This document shows positions 21,588 to 25,503 of a stretch of 25,503 nt of DNA, one piece after another (the stretch's first letter is position 1; each line of letters starts with the position of its first letter). This DNA comes from an uncultured Oscillospiraceae bacterium (lineage in GTDB: Bacteria; Bacillota; Clostridia; Oscillospirales; Ruminococcaceae): positions 1 to 25,503 of the forward strand of contig CAJTVI010000035.1 of assembly GCA_910579545.1 (NCBI GenBank). Reading direction: 5' to 3'. Under the pieces are notes generated by a model. It was not told the DNA's origin. It saw only the letters and a list, made by a program, of their open reading frames with translations, and searched no databases. The position numbers and the translations under genes are program-made.

Positions 21588-22181
21588 TTACTCGGCGTCC
21601 TTTACATACACGTCGCCCAGCGGCAGCTTTGCCAAAAAGCGGTTGGGCATCGCCTTCAGCACAAAGAAGACGATCACAAGCGAAACGGCCTTGTCAAACA
21701 GGTCCATCGTAAACTCCGAGATGAACTGAGCCAGGAAGGGGGGAATGCCCAGCGCCTCGTGCAGCGGGATGGCGAACATCGAGGCGGTGATGGTGCCAAA
21801 GTCAAACTGGAAGATGATCCAGGTCAGCACCGAGCCCAGGCCGCCGCCCACAAAGGCGAACCACAGCGAGGAGACCAGGGTCTTGGGCAGGCTCAAAAAG
21901 ACCTTGCGCTTGCTGCACCATGCGGCGCTGATGCCAAAGATCACGCTCAGGATGGCGTAGAAGAGGGTCACCGGGCTGGTGATCGAGTTCAGCACGTTGG
22001 AAATCACGCCCACGATCACGCCGGGCAGCCAGCCGCAAAGCGCGCCCACCACGATGGTGCCGATGGAATCCAGATACAGCGGCAGCCGCAGCAGGATGGC
22101 GATCTGGCCGCCAATAAAGTTTACCGCAACGCCGATCGGGATCAAAAACAGGGTCAGCTTGTCCATTTTTTTGGTTTGCAT
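21588..22181 (-). CDS. ECF transporter substrate-specificity (S) component
   Basis: A 197-residue protein with about six hydrophobic helices. LPLYLDSIGTIVVGALCGWLPGVIVGVISNVLNSI (broken here into its known parts: LDSIGTIVVGALCG and GVIVGVISNVLNS) is typical of S-components for vitamins or nucleobase-like compounds. ATG 22181 is ten bases after GGGAGG (22192-22197); the longer frame to 22232 lacks a site. It is the first gene of the dedicated ECF operon, so the S-component is encoded with its own energising module (group I). Substrate not identifiable from the sequence; the kinase-like gene downstream hints at a phosphorylatable compound. Confidence 0.85.
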   Translation of the reverse strand: MQTKKMDKLTLFLIPIGVAVNFIGGQIAILLRLPLYLDSIGTIVVGALCGWLPGVIVGVISNVLNSITSPVTLFYAILSVIFGISAAWCSKRKVFLSLPKTLVSSLWFAFVGGGLGSVLTWIIFQFDFGTITASMFAIPLHEALGIPPFLAQFISEFTMDLFDKAVSLVIVFFVLKAMPNRFLAKLPLGDVYVKDAE

Positions 22182-22200
22182 GTTACAAAAACCTCCCACA

Positions 22201-22217
22201 CAAAAACGTTTGCAAAA
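22201..22217. promoter_or_regulatory. LacI-family-like operator ahead of the ECF operon
   Basis: The minus strand reads TTTTGCAAACGTTTTTG with the central AAACGTTT palindrome, as in LacI/GalR-family operators (compare the PurR and CcpA type sites). It lies between the -10 and the ribosome binding site of the S-component gene, the right place for a repressor. Confidence 0.45.
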
Positions 22218-22237
22218 AAATAAAAAACCCATTTACG

Positions 22238-22266
22238 AAACTAACACATCCGGCGCAGAAAGTCAA
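22238..22266 (-). promoter_or_regulatory. Sigma-A promoter of the ECF operon
   Basis: On the minus strand TTGACT (22261-22266) and TAGTTT (22238-22243) are 17 bases apart and stand about 57 bases before the S-component ATG. I see no known riboswitch in the short leader. Confidence 0.65.
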
Positions 22267-22366
22267 CGAAAAAAAGCATATTTTTTTGCCGGAACAGCTT
22301 TTTTGCCGTTTTGGCGGTTTTTGCCCCCAAAACAGGGGGTAAAACCGTCCGTTTGAAGCCCGGATG

Positions 22367-22375
22367 TGGTATGAT
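22367..22375 (+). promoter_or_regulatory. Extended -10 promoter of the M24 peptidase gene
   Basis: TGG-TATGAT is an extended -10 element (TGn then TATGAT at 22370-22375), 34 bases upstream of the ATG. No good -35 is found at the usual distance, as is common for this promoter type. Confidence 0.45.
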
Positions 22376-22408
22376 AGAGCAAGAAGACCGGCAAAGGAGG
22401 CATGCGCC

Positions 22409-23122
22409 ATGAACAGCTGCAAAAACCTGCCCGCCCAGCGGCTTGCGGCCGAAGCCATGCGGCGGGTGGCGGCCCGGCTGCGGCCGGGCCTTTCGGAGGC
22501 CCGGATCGCCCGCATGGCCGAGGAGGAGATGCTCTCGCTGGGGGCGGAGGGCTGGTGGTACCACGGGGTGGCCGCGCTGGTGCTGGCAGGGCCCCGGCGC
22601 AGCCTTGTGTCGGTCAGCGGGCGGGAATATTCCCCCCGGGAGGATATCCTTCTGGGCCGGGACGACCTGGTTACCATCGACCTCAGCCCGGTGCTGAACG
22701 GCGCCTGGGGCGACTATGCCCGCACTATTTATTTGGAAAACGGCCGCCCCCTGCTGGAGCCGGAGGCCCCCGCCCGCCCCGAATTCGCAGAAGGGTACGC
22801 CATGCAGCTGCGGCTGCACCGGGAGCTGGCCGAATGGGCCGCCCCCGATACAAAGTACGAGGAGGTCTGGCAGCGGATGAACGCCCTTTTGCAAAGGGAG
22901 GGCTGGCAGAACCTGGACCTGCACGGCAACCTCGGCCATTCCATCGAAAGCGATCCCGCCAAACGCATCTACCTCGAGCGGGGCAGCGCCGCCGCCCTCG
23001 GCGGTTACGGCAGGCCCTTTACCTTTGAGCCGCACATCTGCCGCACAGGGGGCAGCTGGGGCTTTAAGCGGGAGCAGATCTATGTCTTTGATCAGAGCGG
23101 CCGCCTTGTGCCGCTCGAATAG
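22409..23122 (+). CDS. M24-family metallopeptidase homologue (Xaa-Pro/creatinase type)
   Basis: A 237-residue single-domain 'pita-bread' protein like Xaa-Pro aminopeptidases and methionine aminopeptidases, without the N-terminal creatinase domain. All metal ligands are visible: Asp91 (VTIDLSPV), Asp102 (WGDYART), His177 (NLGHSIE), Glu207 (TFEPHI) and Glu222 (KREQIYVFD), so it is probably active with two metal ions. ATG 22409 is eight bases after AAAGGAGG. It stands alone between the ECF operon and the lectin gene, so its peptide substrate is unknown. Confidence 0.85.
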   Translation: MNSCKNLPAQRLAAEAMRRVAARLRPGLSEARIARMAEEEMLSLGAEGWWYHGVAALVLAGPRRSLVSVSGREYSPREDILLGRDDLVTIDLSPVLNGAWGDYARTIYLENGRPLLEPEAPARPEFAEGYAMQLRLHRELAEWAAPDTKYEEVWQRMNALLQREGWQNLDLHGNLGHSIESDPAKRIYLERGSAAALGGYGRPFTFEPHICRTGGSWGFKREQIYVFDQSGRLVPLE

Positions 23123-23139
23123 CCCCCAGGCTGGCGGCG

Positions 23140-23210
23140 CACGCCGCCGTTCTGCTCTTCATCGGGGCCTGCCCGGCAGCGCACGGGCCGGCCCGCCCGG
23201 CGGCTTTTTT
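23140..23210 (+). terminator. Probable terminator of the M24 gene
   Basis: GCCGCCG near 23142 can pair with CGGCGGC at 23199-23205, closing a branched GC-rich structure with CGGGCCGGCCCG inside, and is followed by TTTTTT (23205-23210). The fold is complex, so the exact stem is uncertain. Confidence 0.45.
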
Positions 23211-23369
23211 ACCATTTCTGCCCGCTTTTGCGGCCCGCGGCAGCGCCCGCGGTCGGGCGGGGCCTGCGCAAAAGGGGCAAAAATGGCCTTTTTTATGGGG
23301 GATGCGCCCAAAAAGAGGGCGCAAAAAAACGCGAAGTTATACAAACCACCAGTTTTGGGCATCCTTCCC

Positions 23370-23397
23370 TTGACGGATGCCACAAGAATGCTATAAT
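23370..23397 (+). promoter_or_regulatory. Sigma-A promoter of the lectin/H1-tail gene
   Basis: TTGACG (23370-23375) and consensus TATAAT (23392-23397) with a 16-base spacer, about 82 bases upstream of the ATG. One of the best promoters in the window, suggesting strong expression. Confidence 0.75.
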
Positions 23398-23479
23398 TTC
23401 GGTTGGGCCATTTGTAAAGTATGCAGTATGCCCGCAAAAGGCGGGCGGCTGCCCGTTGCCCTGAAAAGGAGTAATCATT

Positions 23480-24262
23480 ATGAAAAAGACAGCACAGACC
23501 ATTATCTCGCCGGATAAATTTTACACCATCGCCTCTGCGGACGGCAGGGTGCTGGAGGTTGCCGATTTTAACACCGAAAACGGCGCCGACGTCCGGCTTT
23601 GGAAGGATGCCGGCGAACTTTGGCAGCAGTGGGCGTTTGTCCGCGCGGGCCAGGGCGTCTACCGCATCCAGAACCGCTTTACCGGCAAGATGATCGACCT
23701 TGTGGCCGGCGGCGTTGTGGACGGCACCTGGGTGCACCAGTGGGAGGGCGCGTCTGCGTCCAGCCAGCTTTGGGTGCTCGAGCCCACCAACGACGGCCGG
23801 GTCAAGATCAAGTCCAACCTGGCGGGCAAGTGCCTGGACGTGGTGGGCATGAGCCAGGAGGACGGCGCGCACCTGCAGATCTGGCAGGACGTAAACGGCG
23901 AAAACCAGTTCTGGACCATCGCCCCCGCCAAGGAGCCCAAGGCTGCCCCCAAGGCCGCTGCCAAGCCCGCCAAAAAGCCCGCCGCCCCCAAGGCGGCGAA
24001 GCCCGCCGCTCCCAAGGCTGCCAAGCCGGCCGCTCCCAAGGCCGCTGCCCCCAAGGCTGAGGTAAAGCCCGCGGCTCCCAAGGCCGCCGCTCCCAAGGCT
24101 GAGGTAAAGCCCGCCCCCAAGGCCGCCGCCCCCAAAGCGGAAGCCAAGCCTGCCGCCCCCAAGCCCGAGGCAAAACCGGCCGCCCCCAAGGCCGAGGCGA
24201 AGCCCGCGGCCCCCAAGGCTGCCAAGCCCGCCAAAAAGGCCCCGGCCAAAAAGGGCAAATAA
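23480..24262 (+). CDS. Ricin-type beta-trefoil lectin domain with histone-H1-like Lys/Ala/Pro tail
   Basis: The 260-residue protein has a ricin-B-like beta-trefoil (about 12-148) with its three QxW repeats: QQW (49-51), QLW (96-98) and QFW (143-145). The C-terminal 110 residues are almost only Ala, Lys and Pro in AAPKAxxKP units, like the tail of eukaryotic histone H1 and of bacterial H1-like proteins. The N-terminus MKKTAQTIISPDK has no hydrophobic segment, so there is no visible signal peptide. A polycation could bind DNA, RNA or anionic wall polymers. AAAAGGAG precedes the ATG, and a strong promoter and a clear terminator frame it as a single-gene unit. Confidence 0.85.
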   Translation: MKKTAQTIISPDKFYTIASADGRVLEVADFNTENGADVRLWKDAGELWQQWAFVRAGQGVYRIQNRFTGKMIDLVAGGVVDGTWVHQWEGASASSQLWVLEPTNDGRVKIKSNLAGKCLDVVGMSQEDGAHLQIWQDVNGENQFWTIAPAKEPKAAPKAAAKPAKKPAAPKAAKPAAPKAAKPAAPKAAAPKAEVKPAAPKAAAPKAEVKPAPKAAAPKAEAKPAAPKPEAKPAAPKAEAKPAAPKAAKPAKKAPAKKGK

Positions 24263-24284
24263 CCCAGGCGCCAAGCGTGTGCCC

Positions 24285-24318
24285 GCCTGTGCAGGAAGCC
24301 TTCCTGCACAGGCTTTTT
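24285..24318 (+). terminator. Intrinsic terminator of the lectin/H1-tail gene
   Basis: GCCTGTGCAGGAA (24285-24297) pairs perfectly with TTCCTGCACAGGC (24301-24313), loop GCC, followed by TTTTT. Textbook form. Confidence 0.92.
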
Positions 24319-24352
24319 GCTTTACAGAATAATGACAGACCGCCAAAACGGT

Positions 24353-24381
24353 TTGACAGCCCGCCCATTCTGGCCTATACT
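24353..24381 (+). promoter_or_regulatory. Sigma-A promoter of smpB
   Basis: Consensus TTGACA (24353-24358) and TATACT (24376-24381) are 17 bases apart, 53 bases upstream of the smpB start. Confidence 0.85.
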
Positions 24382-24434
24382 ATAAAAGAGCATCAAAACC
24401 GGTGCGCAGGCCAGCTTTACAGGGGGTGGACGAG

Positions 24435-24914
24435 ATGCCGCAGGCAGGCCAGGCCGCAAAAACCAAGACCATCGCGGTCAACCGGCAGGCCCGGCACGAG
24501 TATTTTGTTGTAGAGGCGCTGGAAACCGGCATTGCCCTGGTGGGCACCGAGGTAAAAAGCCTGCGCGCAGGCACGGTCAACCTCAAGGACGCCTGGGTCG
24601 AGGTGGCAAACGGCGAGCTGCTGGTGCAGGGCATGCACATCAGCCCGTACGAAAAGGGCAACATCTTCAACCGAGATCCTGTGCGACCCCGCAAGCTGCT
24701 GGCGCACAAAAACGAGATCCGCCGCCTTGCCCAGCAGGTCAAGCTGCAGGGGTACACCCTGGTGCCGCTCTCGCTCTATTTCAAGCATGGGCGGGTCAAG
24801 CTGGAGTTGGGGCTCTGTAAAGGCAAAAAGCTGTACGACAAGCGCGCCAGCGCCGCCGCGCGGGATGCCAAGCGGGACATCGACCGCGCGCTCAAAAGCC
24901 AGGGCCGCGCCTGA
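24435..24914 (+). CDS. smpB: SsrA-binding protein SmpB
   Basis: SmpB binds tmRNA and brings it to stalled ribosomes for trans-translation. The 159-residue protein shows the family pattern: AVNRQARHEYFVVEALETGIALVGTEVKSLR, then ISPYEKGNIFNRDPVRPRKLLAHKNEI, LVPLSLYFKHGRVKLELGLCKGKKLYDKR and a basic C-terminal tail. (Each is quoted as short family blocks.) ATG 24435 is chosen because AGGGGG (24421-24426) is eight bases upstream; a GTG at 24402 would add 11 residues without a site. Its RNA partner is encoded 50 bases downstream. Confidence 0.96.
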   Translation: MPQAGQAAKTKTIAVNRQARHEYFVVEALETGIALVGTEVKSLRAGTVNLKDAWVEVANGELLVQGMHISPYEKGNIFNRDPVRPRKLLAHKNEIRRLAQQVKLQGYTLVPLSLYFKHGRVKLELGLCKGKKLYDKRASAAARDAKRDIDRALKSQGRA

Positions 24915-24964
24915 GGGCCGGGCTGCAAAAACGTCTTCCGGGGCCGGGCGGCCCCAAACGATAT

Positions 24965-25314
24965 GGGGATGTAAAGGTTTCGACGGGGGGAGGAAAGCGC
25001 GAGCAGCGGGTAGTGGACGGGGGCCACACTTTAAACGCCTCCAAAAAAATAGCTAACAACAACGAATTAGCTGTCGCTGCCTGATTACAGGCAGCTGTCC
25101 TGCCCACAATAGTGCCGTGTGGGGCCAGGGCATCATTTAGGCGCTGAACGTGAGCAGCCCTAAGCTTTGCGGGCGGCCATGAACTCATGAAGCTACCAAA
25201 ACGCCGGCCTGTTTGCCGGCCTGGCGCGGCGGGAATTTTGTAGACAAACTGCACCCGGAGATACTCTCGCGGACTTCCTTTCGGACACGGGTTCGATTCC
25301 CGTCATCTCCACCA
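24965..25314 (+). ncRNA. ssrA: tmRNA (transfer-messenger RNA)
   Basis: The RNA begins GGGGATGTAAAGGTTTCGAC and ends GGTTCGATTCCCGTCATCTC then CACCA. The 5' GGGGATG pairs with 3' CATCTCC as the acceptor stem and the T-arm GGTTCGATTCC is intact, with CCA encoded (25312-25314). The tag reading frame is GCT AAC AAC AAC GAA TTA GCT GTC GCT GCC TGA (25052-25084), giving the tag ANNNELAVAA, which ends in the small hydrophobic residues recognised by ClpXP-type proteases. It directly follows smpB. Confidence 0.97.
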
Positions 25315-25315
25315 C

Positions 25316-25368
25316 AACACGAAAATCCGAACCTTGTGCCAGTTGGCGGAGGGTTCGGATTTTGTGTT
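25316..25368 (+). terminator. Probable tmRNA terminator
   Basis: AACACGAAAATCCGAACC (25316-25333) pairs with GGTTCGGATTTTGTGTT (25352-25368) with one bulged G, two bases after the CCA end. No separate T-run follows, but T residues are in the right arm. Confidence 0.65.
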
Positions 25369-25391
25369 ATACTGGATCAACTTGGTTGACA

Positions 25392-25433
25392 GTTCGGGCA
25401 GGGCGTCCCAATAAAGGGATGCCCTGCCCGAAC
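25392..25433. repeat. Long near-perfect 18-bp inverted repeat near the right edge
   Basis: GTTCGGGCAGGGCGTCCC (25392-25409) and GGGATGCCCTGCCCGAAC (25416-25433) pair throughout, with one G-U pair, around the loop AATAAA. No T-run follows on either strand, so it may be a mobile-element or REP-like structure rather than a terminator. An AAAAGGAAAAG site and ATG (25487-25489) follow at the very edge, perhaps the start of a gene outside the window. Confidence 0.6.
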
Positions 25434-25503
25434 TCCTGTTCATCGATGGATAAGGTAGAATAAGTTTCGCAAAAAGGAAAAGAGACATGGTTTGCAGTCC
25501 TGT

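Larger units (their letters stand above)
23123..23479. other. 357-base intergenic region with terminator and promoter
   Basis: No gene seen. It begins with a small hairpin (GGCGGCGCACGCCGCC, 23133-23148), has GC-rich inverted repeats followed by TTTTTT, a second weak hairpin TGCGCCC/GGGCGCA (23303-23323) and a clear promoter at 23370-23397. Confidence 0.6.

Noticed and set aside
22182..22400. A riboswitch leader for the ECF operon
   Set aside because: The leader between promoter and start is only about 50 bases and AT-rich, too short for the known vitamin or queuosine classes apart from very small ones, and I saw no matching core.
23659..24309. Gly/Ala/Leu repeat protein opposite the lectin tail
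   Set aside because: The repeat is only the complement of the Lys/Ala/Pro codons; no ribosome binding site or promoter.
25303..25488. A 61-codon minus-strand frame after ssrA
   Set aside because: It runs into the tmRNA 3' end and across two hairpins, lacks a ribosome binding site and has no recognisable domain.

Overview
The window looks like chromosome from a GC-rich, anaerobic, low-redundancy Firmicute, most likely a gut butyrate producer of the Oscillospiraceae/Ruminococcaceae type. The reasons are strong AGGAGG-type ribosome binding sites, sigma-A promoters, an oxygen-sensitive 4-hydroxybutyrate fermentation pathway, an ECF vitamin-type transporter and a clostridial-style tmRNA. The genus assignment is inference. 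Names rest on recognising conserved motifs by eye; no database search was possible.

Layout. (1) Positions 1 to about 860 are less GC-rich and carry the edge of an integrative element: a truncated HTH replication-type gene with a 15-bp repeat linker, plus a possible small gene. (2) Positions 917-2736 hold two divergent genes for unknown membrane-anchored proteins. They face away from a promoter pair and end in the same unusual C-terminal tail, Glu-Asp-(Met/Trp)-His-Gly-Trp-Gly. (3) Positions 2785-4227 encode a PAS/AAA+/Fis-HTH regulator that lacks the sigma-54 contact loop; its 3' flank has three copies of an 18-bp palindrome. (4) Positions 4638-12321 form the 4-hydroxybutyrate block: a permease, 4-hydroxybutyrate dehydrogenase, an alpha/beta hydrolase, 4-hydroxybutyryl-CoA dehydratase, an NfuA/NifU-type Fe-S carrier, a Cys-rich/FabZ-like fusion and 4-hydroxybutyrate CoA-transferase. 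Together the core enzymes convert succinate semialdehyde to crotonyl-CoA, on the way to butyrate. Most gaps between these genes hold a strong GC-rich hairpin without a U-tract.

(5) Positions 12461-17235 are a compact operon of an acyl carrier protein, an MBL-fold hydrolase, a LuxE-like acyl-protein synthetase, a LuxC-like acyl reductase and an AMP-forming ligase. It could make a carrier-bound acyl group and reduce it to an aldehyde; there is no luciferase gene. This is the best candidate for an undescribed pathway. (6) Positions 17448-22181, minus strand, encode an ECF transporter (S, T, A, A'), a PfkB-like protein with an Asn at the catalytic Asp position, and a FeoA-like protein. (7) Positions 22409-24262 hold an M24 metallopeptidase homologue and a ricin-type lectin domain fused to a histone-H1-like Lys/Ala/Pro tail. 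(8) smpB and ssrA (tmRNA) sit side by side at 24435-25314, followed by hairpins that may mark another element boundary.
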